Made by a program: the position numbers and the translations under genes. Under the pieces are notes generated by a model. It did not search any database. It had not been told where the DNA came from and saw nothing but the letters and a program-made list of their open reading frames with translations. Below, one piece after another: positions 51,821 to 60,529 of a stretch of 64,000 nt of DNA (position 1 is the stretch's first letter; each line of letters starts with the position of its first letter). Source of the stretch: Pseudomonas pharyngis (GTDB lineage Bacteria > Pseudomonadota > Gammaproteobacteria > Pseudomonadales > Pseudomonadaceae); NCBI RefSeq assembly GCF_021602345.1, contig NZ_BQID01000002.1, forward strand, positions 62,001 through 126,000. The letters run 5' to 3'.

Positions 51821-52567
51821 TCATGGGCGGTAAAGATGTGCATGCCCCGCGCGATACAGCGACGACTCGCTAAAGTGATCGCTACCCAACACCCGCCCAA
51901 CCAGAATCAACGCCGTACGCCGAAACCCCTTGGCGGCAACCTTCGCGGCAATATCCTCCAGCGTCCCGACCGCCCAGTCCTGATCCGGCCACGTCGCCCG
52001 GTGAATCACTGCAATCGGGCAATCCGCGCCGTAATGCGGCAGCAATTCGGCAATGATTTTCTCCAGATGATTGACCCCCAGATGAATCGCCATGGTCGCC
52101 CCGTGCTGCGCCAGACTGCCCAGTTCCTCGCCAACCGGCATCGCCGTCTTGTCCGCATAACGGGTCAGAATCACGCTTTGCGAGATGTCCGGCAGGGTCA
52201 GTTCAGCGCCCAACAGCGCGGCGCACGCGGCGGTGGCGGTCACGCCGGGAATGATTTCGAACGGAATATCCAGCTCGCGCAAATAACGAATCTGCTCGCC
52301 AATCGCGCCATACAGGCTCGGATCGCCCGAATGCACCCGCGCCACGTCCTGGCCCTTGGCATGGGCGGTCTTGATCAGGTCGATGATCTGTTCCAGGTGC
52401 AGCTCGGCGCTGTTGACCACGGTTTCCGCGCAATGACCTTCCAGCACCGCCGTCGGGACCAGCGAACCTGCATAGATGATCACCGGGCAACTGCGGATCA
52501 GCCGCTGGCCTTTGACAGTGATCAATTCCGGGTCGCCGGGGCCGGCGCCGATGAAGTAAACGGTCAT
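51821..52567 (-). CDS. cobM: Precorrin-4 C11-methyltransferase
   Basis: 248 residues from the ATG at 52567. It is a tetrapyrrole methylase with the SAM-binding loop VYFIGAGPGDPELITVKG at the start, then SGDPSLYGAIGEQ and IPGVTATAACAALLGAELTLP. It methylates C-11 of precorrin-4 in the aerobic cobalamin pathway. It is the last gene of the minus-strand unit cbtB-cbtA-cobE-cobM, about 90 bases after cobE. Confidence 0.93.
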   Translation of the reverse strand: MTVYFIGAGPGDPELITVKGQRLIRSCPVIIYAGSLVPTAVLEGHCAETVVNSAELHLEQIIDLIKTAHAKGQDVARVHSGDPSLYGAIGEQIRYLRELDIPFEIIPGVTATAACAALLGAELTLPDISQSVILTRYADKTAMPVGEELGSLAQHGATMAIHLGVNHLEKIIAELLPHYGADCPIAVIHRATWPDQDWAVGTLEDIAAKVAAKGFRRTALILVGRVLGSDHFSESSLYRAGHAHLYRP

Positions 52568-52658
52568 CGTTGGATCCTGTAAAAAAGGGGCAGGGCGGTG
52601 CTTCACAAGCGCTTCAGATGAAGAATGCTCATGATCGAAAGCATGAATTATCGGGAAT

Positions 52659-53072
52659 TTACGCCGCGCCGGCCAATGCCAGAGTTGCCTGGGCGTATTT
52701 TTGCCGGGGTATCAGCAGTTTTGCCGGGCCGCTTATCAATTGTTCGGCGAGCGCCAGCGCGGCACTTTCCGCTACGCCGTAGCAACCGGTGCGTTCGAAG
52801 GCAATCTGTGAATGATGGCTCAGTCGTTGCTGATAACTGGCCAGTTCTTCGCTGCTGAAATACAGCAACGGCAGCGCCAGTTGGGCGGCGAGTTCCTGCA
52901 GGCCAGGTTCGTCGCGCTTGAGGTCGATGCTGGCCAGCGCCTTGACCTTCTCCAGATCAATTCGATGGGCCTGTAATGCCTGATCAAGCAAGGCGCGCAG
53001 CGTGCTGGCCGGGCAGCCGCGCTGGCAGCCCAGGCCGACCACGAAGGTCGGCGCTGCGCTGTCATCGGTCAT
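52659..53072 (-). CDS. cobE: CobE cobalamin synthesis protein
   Basis: 137 residues from the ATG at 53072, overlapping the cbtA stop as ATGA. It has the CobE/CbiG C-terminal fold (VVGLGCQRGCPASTLRALLDQAL, ALASIDLKRDEPGLQELAAQL, FERTGCYGVAESAAL). CobE is required for aerobic B12 synthesis in Pseudomonas, though its exact chemical role is unsettled. Confidence 0.88.
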   Translation of the reverse strand: MTDDSAAPTFVVGLGCQRGCPASTLRALLDQALQAHRIDLEKVKALASIDLKRDEPGLQELAAQLALPLLYFSSEELASYQQRLSHHSQIAFERTGCYGVAESAALALAEQLISGPAKLLIPRQKYAQATLALAGAA

Positions 53073-53770
53073 GCCTGGTACTGACCTTCGCTTTTGCGGC
53101 GGAACAACCAGGCGCTGATCAGGCCCAGGGCCAACCAGAACGCGACGTTGGTCAGCTGCGAAGCGATTTTGAACTGCTCTTCGAGGGCTTCCGGGGCGAG
53201 CATCGAGTGCACTTCCGGTTGCGGCGCGCCGATCACGTGCGGCACGGCAAGGATCGCCACGCCGAGGATCTTCATCAGCCAGTGACGGCTGAATGCAATC
53301 AGGGCCAGACCGACAGCGGTGGAAGCGGCGGTGCCGATCCACCACATCTGACGCGAGGCCAGATCCGCGGCGGCGGTGCCCGGCAGCTCAGGTGGCAGGC
53401 CCAGGGTCGGTGCAAGTACGAAAGTCGCATAACCGGCCAGGCCCCAGAGCAGGCCTTGCGAGGTTTTGGTCGGCGCACGCAGGGTGTACAGGCCCGCGAG
53501 CATCAGTGCGAAACCCACGGCAACCACCAGATTGCCACCGGTGGTGGACACCACGCGCTGCCAGCCGTCTTCCGGCTCCCAGGCTTCGGCATCGTGGGTG
53601 TGGGCGGCGGTGCCGGCAGCGTGTTCGTGAACTTCGGCCACCGGTTCGGCTTTCTCGAAGGTTTCGGCCTGCAGAATCAGCGGTGATACCCAGAAGCTTT
53701 GCAGCAACGTCAGGAGCAGGGCGGCCAGAAGGCCGGTGAAACCTGCGGTCTGCGCAATACGCTTGATCAT
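53069..53770 (-). CDS. cbtA: CbtA-like cobalt transport protein
   Basis: 233 residues from the ATG at 53770. About five or six membrane helices; a His-rich stretch (HEHAAGTAAHTHDAEAWEPEDG) in the first periplasmic loop fits metal capture. CbtA works with the small subunit CbtB in predicted cobalt uptake, and the pair typically sits behind a cobalamin riboswitch, as here. The stop overlaps the cobE start. Confidence 0.88.
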   Translation of the reverse strand: MIKRIAQTAGFTGLLAALLLTLLQSFWVSPLILQAETFEKAEPVAEVHEHAAGTAAHTHDAEAWEPEDGWQRVVSTTGGNLVVAVGFALMLAGLYTLRAPTKTSQGLLWGLAGYATFVLAPTLGLPPELPGTAAADLASRQMWWIGTAASTAVGLALIAFSRHWLMKILGVAILAVPHVIGAPQPEVHSMLAPEALEEQFKIASQLTNVAFWLALGLISAWLFRRKSEGQYQA

Positions 53771-53781
53771 GTCGTCAGGTC

Positions 53782-53979
53782 TCAGTGGCACGGAAACGCA
53801 GCGCTGTGGCGGGTATCGTGAGCAGCGTTGTGCACCGCTTCGATGTGCGAGAAACCGGCGAAATACACAAGGCACGCACCGAGGATCGACGCGCAGGCGG
53901 CGGCGGTCAGGCGTTGGCTCAGGGTGGTGGTGCTGGAGATCTTGTCCGAATTGCTGCCGGTGCTGCTGATGATCGACAT
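53782..53979 (-). CDS. cbtB: CbtB-like cobalt transport subunit
   Basis: 65 residues from the ATG at 53979, with AGGGAAG upstream. There is one membrane helix (AAACASILGACLVYFAGF) and a C-terminal His-rich tail (SHIEAVHNAAHDTRHSAAFPCH), the hallmark of CbtB. It is the first gene after the minus-strand cobalamin riboswitch. Confidence 0.88.
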   Translation of the reverse strand: MSIISSTGSNSDKISSTTTLSQRLTAAACASILGACLVYFAGFSHIEAVHNAAHDTRHSAAFPCH

Positions 53980-54109
53980 GGCGCTTCCCTCTGAAGTGTC
54001 AGCGGGTGAATAGAGCGCATGAAAACCCCTGCGGCCGGGCACGCAGAGGTTCGAACAGCGCCCGCCCACCGCGGGTTTGTTATGTTCAGCGACGCAAGAT
54101 GCGCACTGT

Positions 54110-54296
54110 GTGTTGCGGGCCGGTCTCCGGGCTCACGAGGGGTGGCTGTCTGCCGACCTGCAAGCGTCACCTTCCCATGCCTGTGGGCACAGTGGATCTG
54201 ACGCTTCGCTCGCTTACCGTTGCGGGGGCAGCACCGGACTGACATGGCTTTAGAGTAAAGCACATGATTCACCGGTTTCCCGTTTCACCCTGTGAA
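54110..54296 (-). promoter_or_regulatory. Cobalamin riboswitch (controls cbtB-cbtA-cobE-cobM)
   Basis: Read on the minus strand, the conserved blocks come in order: GGTGAAACGGGAAACCGGTG near 54289, TCCGGTGCTGCCCCCGCAAC near 54235, the GGGAAGGTG segment near 54172, and AGCCCGGAGACCGGCC near 54130. It ends about 130 bases before cbtB. Outer limits are approximate. B12 binding is expected to lower expression. Confidence 0.9.
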
Positions 54297-54369
54297 GGGC
54301 ACCCGTAACAAGTTGTGTAGGAGACCATGAGGGGGAATTTGAGTCAATTGGGGATTGGGATTGGGGCAG

Positions 54370-54647
54370 ATCCGTTGCTGCGGTTATGGCTGCTTAGGGT
54401 TCCGCCCTTACGGCGGGTCACTTTTGGCAAACGCCCCAAAAGTAACCAAAAGGTCTCTAACCCTGACGTACGGCCCCTCGCTTAGGCTCGGGGTTCCTTC
54501 GCTCCGGGATTGATCCGGGGGCATCGCCTACGGTTTGCTCCGCTGCACCTCCTCTCGATGCATGCGGCTGCGCCGCACGGTCGCTGCGCTCCCACCCCCG
54601 GATCAATCCCTCCACTCAGCCTGCCGACGGGCCCTGCGATCAAAAGC
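54370..54647. repeat. Left arm of a large imperfect inverted repeat
   Basis: It matches the reverse complement of 54935-55210 with scattered differences. Shared stretches include GGTTCCGCCCTTACGGCGGG and CACCTCCTCTCGATG. It lies in the spacer between the two riboswitches. Confidence 0.8.
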
Positions 54648-54724
54648 GGTACTCGAGCTAACGCTCATCGTTTTGAGTGGGGAGGAGCGGGGCGTGTTCG
54701 GCTTTGGTTTTTGTGGTGGGTTTA

Positions 54725-54888
54725 CCCCTCACCCCAGCCCTCTCCCCGAGGAGAGGGAGCCGTTTTTTGTGCTTTTCAAAGCCTGAGTTCGACTCGGTAT
54801 TGCACGTCGGCGAATCTCTTCCAAACCACTCGGTCAGTCCCCTCTCCCTACGGGCGGTCCGACGTTTCGGGAGGGCTAGGGTGAGGGG
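54725..54888. repeat. Dispersed MITE-like repeat, second copy
   Basis: It has the same CCCTCACCC[T/C]AGCCCTCTCCC end and internal CTCGGTCAGTCCCCTCTCCCT as the element at 15794-15970. The inner part differs, and the right end is interrupted by a GGGCGGTCCGACGTTTC segment. It sits in the spacer of the large inverted repeat. Confidence 0.72.
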
Positions 54889-54934
54889 CTCTTGATCTGG
54901 CTCTTGATCTGGCTCTTGATCTGGCTCTTGATCT
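54887..54934. repeat. Four tandem copies of a 12-bp unit
   Basis: GGCTCTTGATCT is repeated four times exactly, followed by a degenerate fifth unit. It directly adjoins the right arm of the inverted repeat. Confidence 0.9.
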
Positions 54935-55210
54935 GCTTTTGATTTTTTGCCTCTTCGGCAGGCCGAGCGGAGGTGTCCATCAGGGGGTAGGCGCGCAGCG
55001 CCGTGCGGCGCAGCCGCATACATCGAGAGGAGGTGCAGCGAAGCAAACCGTAGGCGATGCCCCCTGATGGACACCGTAGCGAGGGAACACTGAGCCTAAG
55101 CGAAGTGCCGTACGCCGGGGCTCAGCCTTTTTGGTTACTTTTTCGGCGTTTGGAAAAAGTGACCCGCCGTAAGGGCGGAACCCTAAGAAGCCGTTACCGC
55201 AGCAACGGAT
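54935..55210. repeat. Right arm of the large imperfect inverted repeat
   Basis: Reverse complement of 54370-54647 with differences in the middle (CCCCCTGATGGACACC here, CCCCCGGATCAATCCC there). It ends about 70 bases before the plus-strand riboswitch. Confidence 0.8.
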
Positions 55211-55282
55211 ATGCTCACAAATCCCAAAACCAAAAAACAACGGCCATTGACCCATCACGAACCCATGCGTAGCCTTGCGCTT

Positions 55283-55472
55283 TCGAGGTTCTTCGGCCCA
55301 CGCCGAAGCTAAGAAGGGAACGCGGTCCAAGCCGCGGCTGCCCCCGCAACTGTGAACGGTGCTGTTCGCTGCCACGCCACTGCCAACTCAATCCAGAGCC
55401 AGCGGGAAGGCGCAGCGGATACCGGGCCAAGGCCCGAACACCGTCAGCCAGGAGACCTGCCTCGTCACAGAT
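55283..55472 (+). promoter_or_regulatory. Cobalamin riboswitch (controls cobW-cobN-chlI/D)
   Basis: Conserved blocks come in order: AAGAAGGGAACGCGGT near 55311, GCGGCTGCCCCCGCAACTGT near 55334, GCCACTG near 55376, CGGGAAGGC near 55403, and AGCCAGGAGACCTGCC near 55446. It ends about 105 bases before the cobW ATG. B12 is expected to repress the downstream cobalt-insertion genes. Confidence 0.94.
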
Positions 55473-55577
55473 TCTCACTTTCAACCGGGCGGGGTGATCC
55501 GGTGGCGAACTCTCCAGGCACGCACCCGCGTTGCCGGTCTCGTCCCGTATGCCCGCCACCTTGCCAAAGGGCATCCG

Positions 55578-56651
55578 ATGAAAACACTGGCCAAACTCCC
55601 CGTCACCATCGTCACCGGCTTCCTCGGCTCGGGCAAAACCACCTTGCTGCGGCACATGCTCGACAACGCTCAGGGCCGCCGCATCGCGGTGATCGTCAAC
55701 GAGTTTGGCGAGCTGGGCATCGACGGTGAAATCCTCAAGCAGTGCACCATCGGCTGCACCGAAGAAGAAGCCACCGGCCGCGTCTACGAACTGGCCAACG
55801 GCTGCCTGTGCTGCACGGTGCAGGAAGAGTTCTTCCCGGTGATGCGCGAACTGGTGGCCCGTCGCGGCGACCTCGACCACATCCTCATCGAAACCTCGGG
55901 CCTGGCCCTGCCAAAGCCGCTGGTGCAAGCCTTCCAGTGGCCGGAAATCCGCAACGCCTGCACCGTTGACGCGGTGATCACCGTGGTCGACAGCCCGGCC
56001 GTGGCCGCTGGCACCTTCGCCGCGTTCCCGGATCAGGTCGACGCCCAGCGCAAACTCGATCCGAACCTGGACCACGAATCGCCGCTGCACGAGCTGTTCG
56101 CCGACCAACTGGCCAGCGCCGACCTGGTGATCCTCAATAAGGCCGACCAGACCAGCCCTGAAGACCTCGCGCGCGTCCGTCTGGAAGTCGCCGAAGAGCT
56201 GCCGCCAGCAGTGAAAATCATCGAAGCCAGCAACGGTCGTCTGCCGCTGGACGTGCTGATCGGCCTCGGTGCCGGCTCCGAAGAACACATCGACAGCCGC
56301 CACAGCCATCACGATCACCACCACGGTGAAGGCGATGACGATCACGACGACCACGATCACGACGCCTTCGACTCGATCTCCATCGAGCTGCCGCAAGCCG
56401 ACGAAAGCCTGTTGCTCGACGCGCTGACGCAACTGGTGGTTCAGCACGGCATTCTGCGGGTCAAAGGCTTCGCGGCGATTCCGAACAAGCCGATGCGTCT
56501 GCTGATCCAGGGCGTGGGTACACGTTTCGACAAGCACTTCGACCGTCAGTGGGGCGCCGATGAGGTGCGCGTGACGCGTCTGGTGTTGATCGGTCAGGAA
56601 CTGGATGCCGCTCAACTCGAAGCGCAACTGCGCGCCGCGCTCAGCGTTTAA
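55578..56651 (+). CDS. cobW: CobW metallochaperone GTPase
   Basis: 357 residues from the ATG at 55578, with AAGGG seven bases upstream. It is a G3E GTPase with Walker A (VTGFLGSGKTTLL), the CxCC metal site (NGCLCCTVQEEF), NKAD (ILNKADQTSPEDLA) and a His/Asp-rich loop near residues 236-262. A C-terminal CobW domain follows. It is thought to deliver cobalt to the CobN chelatase, the product of the next gene three bases downstream. Confidence 0.95.
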   Translation: MKTLAKLPVTIVTGFLGSGKTTLLRHMLDNAQGRRIAVIVNEFGELGIDGEILKQCTIGCTEEEATGRVYELANGCLCCTVQEEFFPVMRELVARRGDLDHILIETSGLALPKPLVQAFQWPEIRNACTVDAVITVVDSPAVAAGTFAAFPDQVDAQRKLDPNLDHESPLHELFADQLASADLVILNKADQTSPEDLARVRLEVAEELPPAVKIIEASNGRLPLDVLIGLGAGSEEHIDSRHSHHDHHHGEGDDDHDDHDHDAFDSISIELPQADESLLLDALTQLVVQHGILRVKGFAAIPNKPMRLLIQGVGTRFDKHFDRQWGADEVRVTRLVLIGQELDAAQLEAQLRAALSV

Positions 56652-56654
56652 GCC

Positions 56655-59600
56655 ATGCACCTGCTCAGGACCCAGCCCGGCGGTTTCGTGTCGGATGACA
56701 ACATTGCCGACCTTGGACAAACCCCCGCCGAGCTGGTGATCCTGTGCAGCGGTGATTCCAGCCTCGCGCTGCTCGCCGAAGCGGCGCAGCAACTGCCCGA
56801 GGATTACCCGAGCGTGCGGCTGGCCAACCCGATGCAGGTGCAGAACCATGCGTCGGTCGACCTGTACGTCGATGAAGTGCTGCGCCACGCCAAGGTGATT
56901 CTGATTTCGCTGCATGGCGGCATCGCCTATTGGCGTTATGGGGTCGAGCGGCTGGTCGAGTTGTCCGAACGTGGCGTGCAGGTGATTCTGGTGCCGGGCG
57001 ATGACCGACCCGATCCGGAGCTCAGCGACCTGAGCACCGTCGGCGCGGAAGACCGCGACCGGCTCTGGCAGTTTTTGCGTCAGGGCGGCATGGGCAATGC
57101 GCTGGACTTTTTCCGGTGTCTGGCCAATCGCTGGCTGGCGCGGGATTACGTGTGGGGCGAGCCGCAAACGCTGCCACGCACGGCGATTTACCACCCGAAC
57201 AAAAACACCGCCGCACTGGGTGACTGGCAAGCCGATTGGCGGCCCGGTCAACCGGTGGCGGCGGTGTTGTTCTATCGCTCGCATTTGCAAGCGGCGAACA
57301 CGGCGTTTATCGATGTGTTCTGCCAACGGTTGCTGGCGGCCGGACTCAATCCGCTGCCGATCGCCGTGGCCAGTTTGAAAGAGCCCGGCTGCCTGTCGGT
57401 GGTCGAGGACTGGCTGGATGAGGTCGAGGCCTCGGTGATTCTGAACACCACCGGTTTCGCCCAGTCCAGCCCGGAGGCGCCGCATCTGCGGCCGTTCCGT
57501 CGCAACATTCCGGTGATCCAGGCGATCTGTGCCCAGGACAACGAGCCCGGTTGGCGCGAGAGCGAACAGGGCCTCGGTCCGCGGGATCTGGCGATGCACA
57601 TCGCATTGCCGGAGCTGGACGGCCGGATCATCAGCCGACCGATCAGCTTCAAGGATTTGGCCTGGCGCAGCGAGCGCAGTCAGTCCGATGTGGTGTGTTA
57701 TCGGGCCCAACCCGAGCGCATGGATTTCGTGGCCGAACTGGCGCGCCGCTGGGTCGAACTGGCGCGGGTGCCGAACGCTGAAAAACGCGTCGCGCTGATC
57801 CTCGCCAACTACCCGACCCGGGACGGACGCATCGGCAACGGCGTCGGCCTCGACACGCCGGCTGCTGCGCTGAATATCCTGCGGGCGTTGCAGGCCGAAG
57901 GTTATCCGCTGCCGGCCGAACTGCCGGACAGCGGCACCGAACTGATCCAGCAATTGCTCGGCGGCGTCAGCAATGACCTCGACACCCTTGATCAGCGCCC
58001 GTGCCAGCAAAGCCTGGCGATGGACGATTACCTGACGATGTTCAACGCACTCCCGGAAGCCAATCGCGCGGCGGTGCTGGAGCGCTGGGGTTCGCCGCAG
58101 AACGATCCGATGTGCCGTGACGGGCGGATGATGATCGCTGGTCTGCGTTTTGGTCTGACCTTCGTCGGCATTCAACCGGCGCGGGGGTATCAGGTCGATC
58201 CGAGCGCGGTGTATCACGACCCGGATCTGGTGCCGCCGCACGCGTACCTCGCGTTCTATTTCTGGCTGCGCCAGACCTACGGCGCTCATGGCGTGATCCA
58301 CGTCGGCAAGCACGGCAACCTCGAATGGCTCCCGGGCAAAGGTGTGGGCCTGTCGGAGAACTGCTGGCCGGACGCATTGCTCGGGCCGCTGCCGAATATC
58401 TACCCGTTTATCGTCAACGATCCGGGCGAGGGCGCCCAGGCCAAACGTCGCACCCAAGCGGTGATCATCGACCATTTGATGCCGCCGCTGACCCGCGCCG
58501 AAACCTACGGCCCGTTGCGCAATCTGGAACTGTTGGCGGACGAGTATTACGAAGCTCAGTTGCTCGATCCGCGCCGCGCCCGTGAATTGCAGCGCGACAT
58601 TCTGCAACTGGTGCGTGACACGCAGATCGATCGCGAGCTGCAACTCGACGAAGCCCTCGACAGCGATGCCGATGCGGCGATCTGGCTGCCGCGTCTGGAT
58701 ACCTATCTGTGTGATCTGAAGGAATCGCAGATCCGCGATGGTCTGCACATCTTTGGAGAGTCGCCGAGTGGCCGGCTGCGCATCGACACTTTGCTGGCGT
58801 TGCTGCGCATTCCACGTGGCGATGGCAAAGGGGCACAGTCGAGTCTGTTGCGTGCGCTGGCCAAGGCGTTTCAGTTGGGGTTCGATCCGCTGGATTGTGC
58901 ACTGGCTGATTCCTGGACCGGCCCGCGTCCAATGGAACTGCAATCGCTGAGCGATGAGGTCTGGCGCACGGCGGGTGATACTCGCGAACGTCTGGAGCTG
59001 TTCGCGGCGCAATTGATTGAACAGGCTCTCAAACAAAATCAAGCCTTGCACAATCCCTGTGGGAGCGGGCTTGCCCGCGAAGGCGTCGTGTCAGTCAATA
59101 TCTCTTTCACTGACATACCGCTTTCGCGGGCAAGCCCGCTCCCACAGGATTCTCGCTGGGCCGAAGTCAGCATGATCATTGACCATCTGCGTGAGGTCAT
59201 CGCCCCACGCCTCGATGCCTGCGGCCCGGCCGAAATGCGCGGCTTGCTCGACGCGTTGAGCGGCCGCTTCGTCCCCGCCGGCCCGAGCGGCGCACCCAGT
59301 CGCGGCCGCCTCGATGTGCTGCCCACCGGGCGCAATTTCTACTCCGTGGACGTGCGTAACCTGCCGACCACCACGGCCTGGCGAATCGGCTTCCAGTCCG
59401 CGACCCTGATTCTCGAGCGACACCTGCAGGATCACGGCGATCACCTGCGCCAACTCGGCCTCTCTGTGTGGGGCACCGCGACCATGCGCACCGGCGGCGA
59501 TGACATTGCCCAGGCCATGGCGCTGATGGGCGTGCGCCCGGTATGGGCCACCGGCAGTCAGCGGGTCGATGATTTCGAGATTCTGCCTCTGAGCCTGCTC

Positions 59601-60521
59601 GACCGGCCTCGGGTCGATGTCACGCTGCGGGTCTCCGGATTTTTCCGCGATGCGTTCGCCAACCTGATCCGCCTGTTCGACGCCGCCGTACAAGCCGTGG
59701 CGGAACTGGACGAGCCGGACGATCTCAATCCGCTGGCTGCGAAAGTGCGTGCCGAGCGTGAGGCGTTGCGTCAGTCGGGGCTGGATGACGAGGCTGCCCG
59801 ACGTCAGGCCGGCTGGCGGATCTTCGGTGCCAAACCCGGCGCTTATGGCGCGGGTGTGCAGGGCGCCATCGACGGTCGTCTGTGGCAAACCCGAGAAGAT
59901 CTGGCCGAGGTTTACTTGAATTGGGGCGCCTATGCTTACGGTGGCTCCGATGAGGGCACCGCCGCCCGCGAGCAATTCGTCCAGCGCCTGAGCCAGGTGC
60001 AGGCCGTGCTGCAAAACCAGGACAATCGCGAGCATGACCTGCTCGATTCCAACGACTATTACCAGTTCCAGGGCGGCATGCTCGCCGCCGTGGAAAGCCT
60101 GCGCGGTGAAGCGGCAGCCAGTTATCACGGCGATCACAGTCAGCCGGACCTGCCAAAGATCCGCACCTTGAAAGAGGAACTGAACCGGGTCATCCGCTCC
60201 CGGGCGGCGAACCCGAAATGGATCGACGGGGTCAAGCGCCACGGCTATAAAGGCGCGTTCGAACTGGCGGCGACGGTCGACAACCTGTTTGCCTTCGATG
60301 CCACCACGCAACTGATCGACGACCATCAGTACGCCTTGCTGGCCGATGCGTATCTGCTGGACCCGGCGACCCGCGAGTTCGTGCGCGAGCATAATCCGCA
60401 CGCACTGCGCGACATGACCGAACGCATGCTCGAAGCGCAGCAGCGCGGGATGTGGCAGGCACCGGGCGCCTACAAAGAGGCGCTGGAAAGCCTGCTGCTG
60501 GACATAGAAGAAGAGAGCTGA
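56655..60521 (+). CDS. cobN: Cobaltochelatase large subunit CobN
   Basis: 1288 residues with typical CobN/ChlH motifs: ISLHGGIAYWRYGVERL, LANYPTRDGRIGNGVGLDTPA, GVIHVGKHGNLEWLPGK, AYAYGG and LKEELNRVIRSRAANPKWIDG. CobN inserts cobalt into hydrogenobyrinate a,c-diamide together with an AAA+ and a VWA subunit, here the two reading frames downstream. Residues about 801-832 (PCGSGLAREGVV...SRASPLPQD) are encoded by an in-frame REP doublet and are absent from the family plan, which explains the slightly greater length. The frame stays open through the insert. Confidence 0.95.
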   Translation: MHLLRTQPGGFVSDDNIADLGQTPAELVILCSGDSSLALLAEAAQQLPEDYPSVRLANPMQVQNHASVDLYVDEVLRHAKVILISLHGGIAYWRYGVERLVELSERGVQVILVPGDDRPDPELSDLSTVGAEDRDRLWQFLRQGGMGNALDFFRCLANRWLARDYVWGEPQTLPRTAIYHPNKNTAALGDWQADWRPGQPVAAVLFYRSHLQAANTAFIDVFCQRLLAAGLNPLPIAVASLKEPGCLSVVEDWLDEVEASVILNTTGFAQSSPEAPHLRPFRRNIPVIQAICAQDNEPGWRESEQGLGPRDLAMHIALPELDGRIISRPISFKDLAWRSERSQSDVVCYRAQPERMDFVAELARRWVELARVPNAEKRVALILANYPTRDGRIGNGVGLDTPAAALNILRALQAEGYPLPAELPDSGTELIQQLLGGVSNDLDTLDQRPCQQSLAMDDYLTMFNALPEANRAAVLERWGSPQNDPMCRDGRMMIAGLRFGLTFVGIQPARGYQVDPSAVYHDPDLVPPHAYLAFYFWLRQTYGAHGVIHVGKHGNLEWLPGKGVGLSENCWPDALLGPLPNIYPFIVNDPGEGAQAKRRTQAVIIDHLMPPLTRAETYGPLRNLELLADEYYEAQLLDPRRARELQRDILQLVRDTQIDRELQLDEALDSDADAAIWLPRLDTYLCDLKESQIRDGLHIFGESPSGRLRIDTLLALLRIPRGDGKGAQSSLLRALAKAFQLGFDPLDCALADSWTGPRPMELQSLSDEVWRTAGDTRERLELFAAQLIEQALKQNQALHNPCGSGLAREGVVSVNISFTDIPLSRASPLPQDSRWAEVSMIIDHLREVIAPRLDACGPAEMRGLLDALSGRFVPAGPSGAPSRGRLDVLPTGRNFYSVDVRNLPTTTAWRIGFQSATLILERHLQDHGDHLRQLGLSVWGTATMRTGGDDIAQAMALMGVRPVWATGSQRVDDFEILPLSLLDRPRVDVTLRVSGFFRDAFANLIRLFDAAVQAVAELDEPDDLNPLAAKVRAEREALRQSGLDDEAARRQAGWRIFGAKPGAYGAGVQGAIDGRLWQTREDLAEVYLNWGAYAYGGSDEGTAAREQFVQRLSQVQAVLQNQDNREHDLLDSNDYYQFQGGMLAAVESLRGEAAASYHGDHSQPDLPKIRTLKEELNRVIRSRAANPKWIDGVKRHGYKGAFELAATVDNLFAFDATTQLIDDHQYALLADAYLLDPATREFVREHNPHALRDMTERMLEAQQRGMWQAPGAYKEALESLLLDIEEES
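59056..59148. repeat. REP doublet inside cobN, in frame
   Basis: Perfect 26-bp arms (59056-59081 and 59123-59148) carry the GTGGGAGCGGGCTTGC core around a 41-nt loop. The 93-bp length is a multiple of three and all three sense codon runs are stop-free, so cobN reads through. Confidence 0.92.
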
Positions 60522-60529
60522 GACTGAAC

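Larger units (their letters stand above)
54297..55282. other. Gene-free repeat region between two riboswitches
   Basis: Nearly 1 kb with no credible gene. It contains an imperfect inverted repeat with arms of about 275 bp, a dispersed MITE-like element and a 12-bp tandem repeat, each listed separately. Frames open on the minus strand here (for example 54658-55074) only translate repeat sequence. Confidence 0.75.

Noticed and set aside
54658-55074. Minus-strand frame with repeated Asp-Gln-Glu-Pro units
   Set aside because: It translates the 12-bp tandem repeat and the dispersed repeats; no ribosome site or domain.
55215-59051. Very long open frame on the minus strand opposite cobW and cobN
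   Set aside because: It is an antisense shadow caused by high GC codon use; the opposite strand encodes clear CobW and CobN motifs, and the antisense translation has no recognisable domain.
59056-59148. REP in cobN as a sign of a broken gene
   Set aside because: The insert keeps the frame and has no stop, and conserved CobN motifs continue on both sides, so the gene is called intact.
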